The notes: generated by a model from the letters alone, not told the origin. Shown: positions 42,001 through 53,800, counted from the stretch's first letter. The stretch is DNA of 64,000 bases from Branchiostoma lanceolatum (GCF_035083965.1 NC_089724.1:9728910-9792909), one strand, 5' to 3'. Program-made: numbers and translations.

Positions 42001-45000
42001 ACTTTTCACAAGGCCGTCAAAGCGGCGAGAAAATCAACGCCGGTAGGCCGAAAAATAGCGAATTACGAGCAAAAATACCGGGGAAATATGGGCAGAAAAA
42101 CCTTAACTTACGATTTTAGAGGGATTCCTGGTTTGCAAAGCCTCAATTTTTCAAAAAATAATAAACGTACCGTCTAGAATAAGAAAGTACAGGGTGGAAC
42201 TATTGGCGAAAAAAAATAAACGTACCGGTACGTTTATTTGAGAGGTGAGAGTACCAACTTGAGCTGTGTTCTCACTTACGGGGACGGAAGATGGGGAACA
42301 ACAGACTATAAACCAGATAGTGAATGTGTGACTGTGAGTAGCAATTCCTGCACATGGCTACTTGAGGAAAAACTGGGTCGATGCCAATACGATAATCTGT
42401 CCTTGCAATTTGTAGGACAAAGCAAAAAGACACTTCCAAAAAAGGATTTGTATCTTTTCATCATTTTTCTATTTCTTTACCTTAACCTTACGAAAGTTAA
42501 TTCCTGAGTACAAATAGCAAAATTTGAATGCACAGCTACGTATATTTTAAATTCCATCAGTTACACACTAATGTACCTGTTACAAGGGCTTATTGGATGG
42601 GGAAGTGATCGTAAAACCTTGATTACCATGCATTTTTTAACAGTGTTGTTACGGAAGGGTGAAATAATTTGGGGATCTACTGTTTTAATCCGCATAAAAA
42701 ACACTGAAAAGATGATGCAAAGAAGACCGAAGAAAGTCCAACAAGATGTTTAACCTTGTTCCTGCTACCTAAGCTTAAGCCCAAAACCAATACAAATTTG
42801 GTGCCAAATGTCTATCTTAGCAGGCTGAAGGTTGAATACTAGTAGGTACTTCCATTTTGCAGAGGGGTAGAGGGCTACCATATTTGTAACCATACAACAA
42901 TAACAAACAACAACATCCATTGCTTATACATAGGCTGTACAGTGTAATATTAAAGTGGAAATTAGTTCTTATGATCATGGACATACCACCTTACAAAAGT
43001 TAACTTGTCGTTGTTTGCTGTTGCTGTAATTGGTCACAAAAATCACCTCTTTTAAAATCTTTTAGGTCTGGACATTTGTCATGGGAAGTTTCAGTCAAAA
43101 GGATGTGTTCTTTTTTTCTTGCTCTTCTAACAATAAGCTGACACATATATCCAAAATGACTGTGCAGGTCTAGCAGGTCATACCATTACCAGGGAGAGAA
43201 AAAAGGCTTTACCAACTACATGTAGATTAACAGCAATTTTTCTATACCTGACTGAAATAGACTTTGACAGTAATAAACCAATTACCACAATGACACATCA
43301 ATCATTCTGGACAGAAAAATGACTGCCTAAAATGCTTGGATACACAATGTACTTCACATTACACTATCGCTTCATAAGAAATGGATATCATGATCCAAAT
43401 GGCTTTTTAGTTCAGCAAAACTACATGCATGTTGAAACATTTTCAGAAGTAGCAGTAACATACTAGTAGGTATAAGTTTCTATTACCTGAGTTGGACATG
43501 GAACAATATGTGAAGAGCTGTCGTCGTCTAACATCTTGTTCAACAGTACCGGTAAGTAACTCGGCAACAAATGGTCGTTGGCTTATAAGGGATTGCCCGA
43601 TATATTCCCAAGGGGATGGTTATTAACAGGGTTTATATGAGGGGATTTTCCATTCATAAAATATGTGGAGTATCAGAGTCTCCACCATAATTGCTTCACG
43701 TTTGTCCAGAAATCAATTATTCAGAGCATCAAAAATAGAATAACTAAATTCTAAGTCAAAATTTCAGTTGCTTACCATACCAAAAGTCACAGCTACAATG
43801 TATAACTATAACTTCCTATACCAAACTAGAGGTTTATTAGTGGGTGACAAGATATGGCAGGTTCTATAGAAGGCAATATCCACTGGTAGAGTGGGCGGTT
43901 CCGGAAGTTTCTCACATCAATAATTTACAAGGTTGCTGGAGTTTTCATTGATAGGATTACATTCCGTTACCTTCTAAAATCATTACTCAGCTTTTGATAC
44001 TTTCTGTGGTATTGGAGTATACTTCTATGGCATGTAACAGGACGTGGCAAAGTTTCTCATACAAAATACATACAAACTTAAACAGGGTTAAAGTTTTAGT
44101 CTAACTATAAAACACATCCAAAAAAGAAATTGATTCAGTAGTTTCAAATAGCACTTGTTTCTAACTAATCTAAATTTTAGAAAAATACTTCTCGACTTCA
44201 AGACTTCTTCTCAACTAAGCTTAAAAAACATAACTTCTTCCACTGTGATGATTAGAAATGCACATAGAAGTGGCCTAAAAAGTGGCTAACAATTTATATA
44301 AGCTTCTTAGGGGCCCAAGGAGAAACTGTCACATAAAAAATACTCAAATTTAGCATAAACAGGCCATATCATGTTATACGTTCATATTTGATTCAAGAAG
44401 GCAAGAGTAAATCTGCATCATCAGTCAAACCGCTAGTCAACTTCAAGTGCCTTTGCTGAACAAATTTTCCAGTTTCTGCTCTGTTCCTACTTCCTGTGGC
44501 CCCATGCCAAAATGCCCTACTCCTGGCCATTACCATATAATTAGTTTCCAACATCCTTCTAATTAACTTTACCCTGCATTTCCTGGAGCTATAACTACAA
44601 AAGTTCGCTCCGAATGTACTGACGGCAGCAACAAAAATTATGGCATATGGCAAATGGTAGTTTAATATCAACATGTACTGTTGGAAGAGTGATTCCATGA
44701 TTTTAGTTTGACCATCCTACATTTGTATATAATTGATGAGTACCTATTATAATTTTTTCTTGTCAATGGAAACTTAACAATAGATTAGAAAAGTCATATT
44801 TTAGAACCTGACAAAATTGCAAAAGAATGGTATTGATTTCCCTCTAATTGTTATGGCCATTTTGGCTGGGTAATAACTCCGGAAATAGATGACATTGTTA
44901 TTCATAACCTCATTAAGGATAAATTAATCAAGGGGTATCATTCATAATGCATCTTTATTTAATTGCAAATTATTGTAAATGTAGCACACAGAATAATAAT

Positions 45001-48000
45001 ATTTCATAATACTAAAACAGCTGGCTGGTCAGATATATGATAAAAGTCTCTAAAAATGATAGAATTGTTTGTTTTTTCTAACACATGAATGTGAAAGTGA
45101 TGATCAATTATGATCTTTAAAAATATTCTGGTGTGTGTTTTTAAGGTTTTAAAAAGCACAGTATCATTGAATTATCTGCAAGTGAAAAACATAATCTGAC
45201 AGGAACGCTTGAAGAGAAAGAGTGGGCTTAGTCCTGGCGGTCAAAATGACGATGATGTAAAGCACCCTTAGCTGGTATCCAGTCCTCTTCAGCCTTAGTC
45301 TACTCCCCAACAGTCACTCATGGACATAGGGGAGAACCTACCATTTTGAGAGCTGTTCATGACTCCAAATACCAGACTAAAAGTAGTCACCATCCACCAC
45401 CTACATCCAACATGTGTCCTCTACTAGTAGTTGTATTTTTCACAGGGTACATGACAGTGCATATTTCACCAGAAGACATGCAATGTAAAGACACCCATAA
45501 AGACACTTAAAGGTTAAGGTGGGGCTTGGGGTCAGCCCAGGTCATGAAAGACCCTCCTTGCACCAAAGGTCAACAATCACCCCCTCTGGATTGATTCCCA
45601 GGCCAAAGTGTCAACTGCTATCAACAGCAGGGTGTGCCATGGAAAACCCATTACACGCCACCATCACCCCCTGATTATATACATTAATCATGACATTTTG
45701 TATGAATGGTGGAGGGAACCAGGGCTGACACCAGGCCAGATAATTTCATCTGAAAGTGTGTGGCCTGGTCTTTGGACATTGGTCATGCCATTATATATAC
45801 ATCAGGGACAAATTCTATTTTTGAATACCATCCTTGCCCTATACCAACAAGCATGTGACACTCATAAAACTGGGAGGTTTAAAGTCATAACATTACCGTA
45901 TATATATATATAAACATGGATGGTCTTGTCAAAGTATTACAATTGTAAATGCAGAAATGTTCCCAGTGGTATTATGTTGTTCCATTGTGTGACTGTACTA
46001 GTAGTGGTACTTTTTTCAAACGTGGCTCAAAACCAAGGACACTCCATTTTCTCCCTACTGCGAAATTAAATCCCGGCGAACATTTCTGCATTTACAGTAA
46101 TGTGGACAAAGTATTTGTGACACCTGTGGACAACTATTTTTTCTCAGTATCCACATGATCGTTTTAAGAAGGTATAACATAAAACAAGTAAAATTTCTGA
46201 AATGTCTAGCCAATAAGAATATGGAAATCTATTTGACATGCCGCTGATTGACCTTAATTGAAGTGGATCCATACTTTTATTGATGCCTGTCCCACTTCTG
46301 CAGTAATCATCCTAGAGAAATTGGCTCAGGCTTTAAGCCTGATATGTAACAATGTCACCTTACCTGGCAAGGCTAACAGTACACAGTGCTTTTCCAATTA
46401 ACACCCTAAAAAAACAGTCCCAAAAGAGATGTGACTATATGAAAAAAAAAAAGAATACATTTAGCAGGTTTCTTGCGCGTGAAACAAGAAAAATAGAAAT
46501 TTCAATAATTATTCATGGGGGACATGGACCTTGATGTGCCTTGGCAATAACATTTAATGATACCTGAAACATCTGCCAACACGCCTAAGAATTGCTATCA
46601 ATCACGAAGATACACTGTAACCATTGTGTTCCCGTGGGATATCTGAGGCACGTACCACACGTACATGTGAAGATATGCCAAGATATGTATTACCTCAAAG
46701 CCCTAAAGTAATGATGAGTTCACCTGGTACATCTTACAACTTTTCCACTAGCGTTTATCTAGACGTAATCTGAAATTATCAAGAGTCCATTCTATTTGAA
46801 GATAACTAAGTTAACGTTATCTAGTTATAGCACTGTGTCAGCTGGGTTTCCCCATGATCAAATTTCATTCCAAAATAGATGGGGAGCAAGTACATGTATA
46901 TGGTGGCACTGACAATGTGTTGAGCTTTAATTTGGGTTAATAACATAAATCTAAATGCCAGATTTCAAATGGCAGTTTTCAAATCTCTGTTTGGCTGTTA
47001 TTTCTGAGTTGAAGTGAGTTGCTGTACTGCAAGCAGTTAGCGATATGGATTCATAAGGCCAAGGTTTGTTTGAATCCTGCTCCAGCACCGTGTAAGGGGT
47101 TTCATTATATAATGCTACTAGAAGTACTAGTCCTCTTGGATGAGAATTTAAATCCATGTGGGATTACCAGGCATCAAACCTCGGCAGGTAAAAGAACCCA
47201 ACACACTTCTCGAGAAGAGTAGGGTTGACCCGGTATATGATTGGCTGAAAATGTGAGCCTTAGTAAAGTCACATTGTATACGTACTACTAGTACTTAAAA
47301 ATGCATCACGCTTCACCTCTGTTGAAGATGACTGAGTAGAATGACACTCTGCAACTTTTACCAAAAAAATTTGGACCGTTTTTTCTGGCGTTAACGTTGA
47401 ATTTAGTCTCTTCTGAGGCTGTTTTCACCATATACCAAACTTTGCCATTAATTTATTAAAGTTTAAACAGTACAGTAACATCTGATGACTGGTAAATTTG
47501 CATGCCTGCACACTGTAGGACAGATCTCTAATTCAATTTGCTGTCGACTTCAATTTCCAAATGCATACTTTTGAACTAGGCTTGCATGTACAACTTTCCA
47601 GTCACTTAATTATATAATTAGATTTGCTGGGTAAAGCTTATCTCTTTTGAATATTTAAAGCATTCTGGTACTGTAGGTCATTGACTTGAAAAATTTCAAA
47701 CTACTGTACATATTTTCGTATTTATTCATTTCATTTCGTGTTTCATTTGAAAGCATAGCCATGCATTGCCAATGATACTAATTTCCCCAAATCAATGACA
47801 GTATTGAGATTGTTAATTTGAAAAATAATACTTCCTAGATCTAAGTATTGTATGATGGAAAAGTATCTCCTTGCAAGCATGATAAACATGCTCAGCATGC
47901 AAGCACATGCTCAGTCATATGACCTACAATCACATGGTATGTTAGACTACTAGTAATTATTCGATCCAGGAAGTATTCCTATAGCCAAGGAGGCATCAAA

Positions 48001-50024
48001 TACTGGCATTGGAATATTGCCAGTACTGTGATGAACTTCCTCTGGTGATCTAGCACTGAGAATGACATAAGTAAGGTCACGTTGATGAAGGTTATACATC
48101 CAGGTAATAAGATACGCCAAAAATAATCACTCAAGCAACTGGATAAGATTTTGAGGATAAGTAAGGTCAGTCATGACCTTGTACTGTTGTCTTTTTTATA
48201 TTCCACTCATCTTGCTTTGTAGTCTTCATTCCTACTACAATGGTTTATGGTTTGAATGAACCCTCCTATACAAATGCTGGACATCTAGGAAGGGATCTGA
48301 AAGGTCCATATACAACCAGAAGAGGGTCGGGATCTGTGAAATGTGATATTTCTGATACTAGCTTGGATGCCAGACCCCCAATCTCTAAAATATCTATCGT
48401 GTGGGATATATCATATGATAGATATTTTAGAGATTGGGGGTCTGGCATCCAGGCTATATTTCTAAGGCTTTCATTTCAAATACACTATCTCTCAATTTTC
48501 CTGTGCAAGGTACTAGACTGTACTTTTTCTTTATCTCTAGATCTGTTCACTTCTCTCATTTATCATATTTCATGTACTATTGGTATCCCACTGATGATCA
48601 TGTCCATTGAGTCATGAGTTGAATTCTGTACCTCAAAGTAAAGTTACTGCCACTGATTTACTGGCATCACATGGTATCAATGAATGACCAGTCTCAAAGC
48701 AAAAAAGAGAGACACCACCCTACTTTCATTTGTCTCAATGATATAGATCTGATTTTATGGATAAATTTCTCTCTTTGTTATTGATATTTGGATAGTCTGG
48801 CATAGGTGATCATGATTTCTGGGCAGTCAGACATATCCTGAAGCAATACCAGGAAATAATCAGATGTGCTTTACGTACCGCACCTTGACGTTAGCTCGGT
48901 GTTGCCTAGCAACAGAGCCCAGGGACGTCACTTTAACGTCAGAACGACACTAGCCCGCCGCCTACAAACCAATATCTAATCATTTCTTCCACCTGCGGTT
49001 GTCAGCGGAGATGAGAAACTGCCTGGGGTACAACCACCGTGGCATGAAATCTCCAAATTGCGCGAAAACATTCCACATCGGTGCTTTAGAACACGGAAAA
49101 ATCTTAAGACTGACAAATATTGACACTTAATCTGTCGTAATTAGATTATTTCACAACAGGATATATCTGTTTGCTCTCACTCTGTGACAGGCCATCCCAC
49201 TTTTTTTGAGAATTGACATATCACTCCCTTGACGCCTCAGTAAAGAGCAATTTTCTTGCAAATTGTAAAAGATGGCTTACAGTATTAACAGAGCCAGCAG
49301 TGCTAAACATATCATTACAGATTCATGATAAGGTTGTATCCAAAACAAAAGATGGGGATGAAATACATGTATTACAGCAAGTTGAATGATGGTTATCGTT
49401 AGGAAAAGCTTATTCTCCTCCAAAATACTGTCCCTTTGTGTTACGCCATGGCCATAGCCGGCCTGCCACCATCAAAACATTCCGTGACGTCAAATACCTG
49501 ATATGGAAAGAATGGAGTAAAAACGGATCGATTGAAAGAAGGGGAGAAACATAAACCGCACAGATGCGGTCAAAAGCAACGGAATCTTTCAGCTTTAACG
49601 TTTTTGTTGTGATCTGAAAAGGAGATTTTAATTAACATGTGAATCGTTTAGGAAATTGCTAGGATCTTTTGCGGTAATGATATTTAGACCGTGACGATTT
49701 GGTAACAGATACCACCGTGTTAGATTACGTTGAAAGATTTGTCTCAGTACTTACGGAATCAGGCTCGTCTTTGGCATCTCCTGCTGGATTTCCTTGATCT
49801 TGGGGCGTTGTCGGTGCCTCGGGATCACGATCGGGATCCTTACCGTCCGTCTCGGCCCCTCCCCCCTCGTCTACCGCGGACGACACGGCGGCCTCCCCGC
49901 CGTTCTGTCCCCCCGCCCCGCCGGCTCCCTCCCCTTCCCCGGTAGACTTCAGCGGGGTGTTCGGCGGCGTGTAGTGCCTCATGTCCTGGACATCTTGCGG
50001 CGTTTTCCCCGGTCCCGAAGCCAT
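33045..50024 (-). CDS. TMEM117: TMEM117 orthologue, multi-pass membrane protein, 7 exons
   Basis: Predicted 615 aa (human about 514). Exons in transcript order: 50024-49755, 39705-39533, 38278-38118, 37880-37648, 34828-34571, 34160-34037, 33673-33045; phases join. Diagnostic stretches: KDFRYYFQHPYARLFVAYLV, FAEDPVSH, ANVIVVGN, RLLRLKMF, GTWMGDFVTAWMVTDMMLQD, LNRGFLPTNELSRAILAS, DLLIVMQDW and LDLNMWKNQIFYKP. Eight hydrophobic segments can be counted. The NRT, NHT and NLT sites lie between the last two. Human TMEM117 has been linked to ER-stress signalling; biochemical activity is unknown. Odd: exon 1 and the start of exon 2 add about 100 acidic, Gly/Pro-rich residues before the conserved core. 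A Met at exon 2 (AMAAEE) could start a shorter form. Intron 4 holds a LINE and a donor-copy array; intron 1 is 10 kb. Confidence 0.93.
33916..34013. mobile_element. short repeat, GCCTGACTAAATC...TAACACAGGCTA family (copy 1)
   Basis: GCTTGCCTGACTAAATC at one end and GATTGTATAACACAGGCTA at the other. The same pair of ends recurs at 55291-55364. TMEM117 intron 6. Confidence 0.5.
34829..37647 (-). other. TMEM117 intron 4
   Basis: 2.8 kb intron. It holds, in plus order, the LINE 3' tail (35098-35140), the LINE RT frame (35476-37062) and the exon-4-donor tandem array (about 37085-37672). Almost nothing else is left, so the intron has apparently grown by these two processes. Confidence 0.8.
35098..37080 (-). 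mobile_element. 5'-truncated CR1/L2-like non-LTR retrotransposon with open RT frame
   Basis: A 528-codon frame at 35476-37062 encodes reverse transcriptase: KTTKSAGPDGIDGRLLKEY, motif A DFSKAFDLVDH, motif B GLAQGTKLGPIVF, motif C AFVDDLNLVE with both catalytic Asp, then LEYAAPVWHGG and IQRRATRIILG typical of CR1/L2/Jockey-type C-termini. The endonuclease domain is absent, indicating 5' truncation. The 3' end on the minus strand is GTGAAATAAACCATTATT followed by (ATT)n, a short-repeat tail rather than poly(A). Same strand as TMEM117. The frame has no stop or shift, so insertion may be recent. Clade is by eye. Confidence 0.88.
37085..37672 (-). repeat. tandem array spanning the TMEM117 exon 4 donor
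   Basis: Units of about 90-120 bp. The plus-strand landmark AGTACCATCCATG occurs at 37219, 37323, 37432, 37521 and, as the real exon 4 end, at 37643. On the minus strand each unit reads GTCACyGCATGGATG|GTACT, i.e. the last codons of exon 4 plus donor, followed by intron sequence with TGTATACAGTAAGATACAGA-like text. Retention past the real donor gives Met-Val-Leu-Gly then TAG. The LINE fragment abuts the array. Confidence 0.85.
39796..42251. mobile_element. 2.46-kb inverted-terminal-repeat transposon with TA flanks
   Basis: Left end CTCTCACCTCTCAAATA is exactly inverted at the right end (TATTTGAGAGGTGAGAG is the mirrored strand), each flanked by TA (39794-39795, 42252-42253). Subterminal AAGTACCCCCTGGAATA and AAGTACCCCCCGGA units repeat at 39811-39900, and a perfect palindrome AAACGTACCGGTACGTTT lies near the right end. 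No transposase is recognisable. The hAT-like element at 41137-41957 is inserted inside it. Confidence 0.75.
41137..41957. mobile_element. 821-bp non-autonomous hAT-like element with 8-bp target duplication
   Basis: Begins TAGTGGTGCGGATCGG and ends with the inverse TCGATCCGCACCACTA. The flanks are identical 8-mers GTCATAGC (41129-41136 and 41958-41965). Subterminal GGACCGGTTCCGGAC-type blocks are shared with the 3384-3792 element. An 8-bp duplication and TAGTG ends fit hAT. No transposase frame. Nested in the TA-flanked element. Confidence 0.88.
45942..46098. mobile_element. foldback MITE, ACTGTAAATGC family (copy 3)
   Basis: ATTGTAAATGCAGAAATGTT at the left is mirrored by AACATTTCTGCATTTACAGT at the right. 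TMEM117 intron 1. Confidence 0.7.
46975..47240 (+). repeat. probable tRNA-derived SINE
   Basis: A tRNA-like head (GCAAGCAGTTAGCGATATGG and GGTTTGTTTGAATCC) is followed by GGCAGGTAAAAGAACCCAAC and GAGAAGAGTAGGGTTGACCC, a tail I associate with abundant short retroposons of marine invertebrates. Ends uncertain. Confidence 0.45.
48082..48152 (+). mobile_element. solo arm of the 54266-type foldback element
   Basis: GTTGATGAAGGTTATACATC, AAGATACGCCAAAAATAATC and ACTCAAGCAACTGGATAAG match the left part of the element at 54235-54412, but no inverse follows. Confidence 0.5.
48359..48456. mobile_element. palindromic MITE with perfect 35-bp arms
   Basis: The arm at 48364-48398 (starts TGGATGCCAGACCCCCAATC) is exactly inverted at 48417-48451, with an 18-base loop. 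The outer TAGC/GGCTA ends place it in the TAGCCTGG family. TMEM117 intron 1. Confidence 0.8.
48890..48950. promoter_or_regulatory. RFX-type X-box with flanking CRE half-sites
   Basis: GTTGCCTAGCAAC (48901-48913) is a perfect palindromic X-box, the RFX binding motif. Around it lie TTGACGTTAG, GGACGTCACT and TAACGTCAGA, CRE-like sites. It is 1.1 kb inside TMEM117 intron 1 and could act as an intronic enhancer or an alternative promoter for either neighbouring gene. Confidence 0.45.
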
Positions 50025-50847
50025 GGCAGCTGCGTTTCCTTGCCGTTTCTAAACCTACATTTCACGTAAAGTACCGTGAAACGCCCACGTACAACGGTTT
50101 ATACACGCCTTTCCAAAGACCAATCTGCCGCCACGGTATCTCAACTATCTTCTGGTGATCGTCAAGGACTTCCTGTTTGGACCACAAGGGGTCATCCAAA
50201 AACAAACTGAGGGATGGTGACGGAAGGGAATTTCTAGTTTAAATATGTCTATCTATCTGGACTTTCAAATGAAATAATGAAATGTATTAACAGTATTACA
50301 TTCATTTCGTTTAAAACAAAGTTAACTACCCAACAGACTGCTTCGATCCACACAGTTTGGTCTTATTGATCGGTCCCCACTTTAGAGCGCATCATAACAA
50401 GGTAAAGTATTTGTTATCATTATTTTTATCTATACAATAAAACAATATTTCAACATAGAAATAACAGAGTAGTAGTAAATATACAAAATTAGATTTTATA
50501 AAATACTGGATTGATGTTTGAAGTTGTTACGAACAGTTAATTGATTTCTTCGTCTGAATGTGCGTTTGCCTGCTCACCATTGATAAAGTTGGCATGATTG
50601 GAGAGCAAGTTTATTCTTCGAAAGGAAGAAAATAATCTCTGAAAATCGTATTCTGACATTTAGAAATTTTCCATCACGAAATAGCAATGCATTATCATAC
50701 AAACAGCTGGAAAGAAAGTATCTTATCTCTATAAAGAAAATTACAGAACTCAACCTAAAAGTTCTCAATGGTATCTCCCAACTAAGATGGCTGCCAGAGG
50801 AAGTAATATTTTGTTTCGAAGATTTCAGATCATGTAAAGTTTACACC
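50025..50847. promoter_or_regulatory. head-to-head promoter region of TMEM117 and TM7SF3
   Basis: 823 bp separate the two divergent start codons. The TMEM117 side is CG-rich and continues into its exon 1. An ETS-like ACTTCCTG lies at 50168-50175. On the TM7SF3 side, AAGATGGCTGCC (50784-50795) is a classic YY1 motif of the kind found at or just after start sites, 53 bases before the ATG. No TATA box is seen near either gene. The centre (50220-50770) is AT-rich with nothing specific. Confidence 0.6.
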
Positions 50848-53800
50848 ATGGCAGGTTATCCTCGCAAGATGAGTTGGTGGTGTCTCGTGGCTGTTTTCTT
50901 TTCAACCCTGATGACGCTAGATGCACGAAATCGAACCGGTAAATGATTTATTAACTGTGCAAATGTCTTGACTTTTGTTGCTGCCTCAAACTCAAAGACA
51001 TTTCCTAAATGATATCCTTGCTATCTCAGTATCTGTGCACATCACTGTTGACATCTTAACACGATAACAAAATTTACCTCCACAGTCTATATGTTTTCAA
51101 TTCAAAACTTTGTGTTTCATTAACAGCAAAGGATGAACAGCATCATTTGAATGATATGTAGAAAATCTTGATAGTCGAACATTAATATGCATATTTCAAA
51201 GTTATGAGGAGCATGCAAATGACATCAGTGTTTTCAGCCTAGTTTTACGAATTCAGATTCCCAAATCTAGTGTAGTGCGTATAGGAATGTACGCCAACTT
51301 ATCTACTAGCAAGGTAGAGCATTGCCGGCCTTCCTGAATTTACCCTTAATTGCCTAAGCTCTCTTAAATCTACCGTTAAGCATTGGCCTGTACCCCCCAT
51401 GCAGATCATCATTGTTGCACATGATAATGTATGCTCAATTAAAGCAGCACTTATCAGCAAATAACCTTATTCCACATTTTCATCTTTTATTTCAGAAATA
51501 TCGCTATTCAACAACACATGGACCAACTTTACCCTGGGATCAGGCGACACATTAGATGTCACCCTGTCCAACATCAGTGTAAACAGCAGCTTTGCAATGT
51601 TGCATGTTCACGCTATACACACGTCCGTGGTGGGGTCACTGGCCCCGGACTACCACACCTACACAAGTGTCAACAGCTCCGATGTGGGCCTGCTGACCCT
51701 GCTGGAGAAAGGTCAGAGTTCGGTGACCTGGTTTGTCAATTCTACGCGTAATGAGACGGATGGTACCAAGGTCTGGATGATGGCGCTGGAATATAACGCT
51801 TCAGGTAATTACCGACATAAGAAATGGAGGTATAGTTTTTGGCCTGTGTGTGTGTGTGTGTGTACGTTGGTCCATGTGTTGTTGAATAGCGATATTTCTG
51901 AAATAAAAGATGAAAATGTGGAATAAGGTTATTTGCTGATAAGTGCTGCTTTAACTGAGCATACATTATCATGTGCAACAATGATGATCTGCATGGGGGG
52001 TACTGGCAATACTTAATGGTAGATTTAAGAGAGCTTAGGCAGTTAAGCCAAGCTTAAGGGTAAATTCAGGAAGGCCGGCGAGTTGGTGGTGTCTCGTGGC
52101 TGTTTTCTTTTCAACCCTGATGACGCTAGATGCACAAAATCGAACCGGTAAATGATTTATTAACTGTGCAAATGTCTTGACTTTTGTTGCTGCCTCAAAC
52201 TCAAAGACATTTCCTAAATGATATGTGTGTGTGTATGTGTGTTTTTGTGATTTTGTAGTCAGCATAACTCAAGAACCTACATGTAGGCGTCTTAATGAAT
52301 TATGATGATATTTGGTGTTTCGATAGGTCTTGTTATTGATATCACTGCACAGTTACTGTGTTTGAGCATGACAAGTCCGCACTCATTTTTATAGCATGGT
52401 AATCAAAACTTTCTCAAATAACAAATGGAAATTTCATTTTTGTCTGACTACAAATATGATTATAAGTTGAAAAACATTAGTAAAGCTATTGGTGTTTTTC
52501 ATATCCTAATTTGTATATAAAAGATAAGCATGGGACCATCATAAATAAGGTAAACTTTCCATATGTCTGAAGAATCTATGAGCTTTGGAGGGCAATATCT
52601 ATTATGCCCCATGCTGTTAAACATACATAAAGTTTTTGTGTTGTTTTAGATCCCATTCCCGGCGCCTGTAACCAGGAATTCCCCCTCGAGAACGACCCAA
52701 ACATCCACGTCCACTACAACCTCTACGAGACCATCGTTCAGTTCCAGTTCTCCAACGTCGGTTTCCCGCGCCAGCCCAAGGGCATCCCGGAGTGCGACCA
52801 GGGCTCGTCGGGGGACCACCGGCTGAAGTACGATGTGTACCAGTACTACCTGCCCGAACACGACTTCAGCGAGGCCAGTCTGGTCCAGGGGCTGAAGAGG
52901 ATGACTCACCCGGCAGACATCATTGCTAATGGACATCTGGTGAGAGAGAAATCATTTAAATCATCAGCGCAATGCTTTTTTTTGAGTTTGTGATGGCTAA
53001 GCTTAAGGAAGAAAAGATTCTGACATATTTCCAAAATACAGCAGAATGTTTGTTTTGGAGTAAAAATGTATTTCAAAAAAAAAAATCATTGATCTCTTGC
53101 TCTTTTATATGGAGCAGCTTCATGCAACTAAAAGAACTATTAGTAAGTACATGTACATTTTTGCGGAACTGCCACAATTTGTTTTGTATCATACGGGAAG
53201 AAAACCCTCCTGTACCTTACACATGTAGTGACTTGTGTAAAAAAGATAAGTATGTGATACAATAAGCAAAACATTTTTGGAACATCTTTTGTTTGGTATA
53301 TCTTTTGTGTCATGTTTTCTTCTATTAGATAAGAACCCTGGACAGCAAGAAGAAACCAAACATGACCCTGGCTTCCTTCAAGGGACAGGGAGTCATCTAC
53401 AATGTGATTGTACGTGATCCCAAACTGAACACCTCAGCCTCCTACATTCCTGTACACACATACGCCTGCAGCTTTACTGATACCGTGGCTGGCTGTTTCG
53501 CAAGTAAGTACCAATATAGGATATTTATGGCGTTCATAACAGCGTCAAATGTTTCCTCCTCTACCCCTCCCCCTCCCTGAAAAATGTTCAAAGTTTGCTT
53601 TTCCTGAGGATTTATTCCCTTTCACATTTCAAATCTTTTGAAGGATAGGTGTATCATATTAAGAGAAAATACATAGAATGTACATGTATGTTTGACATTT
53701 TGCTAGCCTTCTGTAGCACCTCACAATTAGTTATGTTATTTTTACTATATTTCTTTAATAGATAATGATGTAGCAAAAGCCCTAAGTACCATCGCTGGTG

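Larger units (their letters stand above)
39706..49754 (-). other. TMEM117 intron 1 (10 kb)
   Basis: No convincing exon found. Contains a 2.46-kb TA-flanked element with a nested hAT element (39796-42251), an ACTGTAAATGC MITE (45942-46098), a tRNA-like/SINE segment (about 46975-47240), a solo arm of the 54266 foldback (48082-48152), a palindromic MITE (48359-48456), and a regulatory-looking X-box/CRE cluster (48890-48950). The stretch 42260-45900 is plain AT-rich sequence in which I see nothing specific. Confidence 0.6.

Noticed and set aside
44393..44698. 101-codon minus-strand ORF in TMEM117 intron 1
   Set aside because: No recognisable domain, no splice-site support, and AT-rich intron context.
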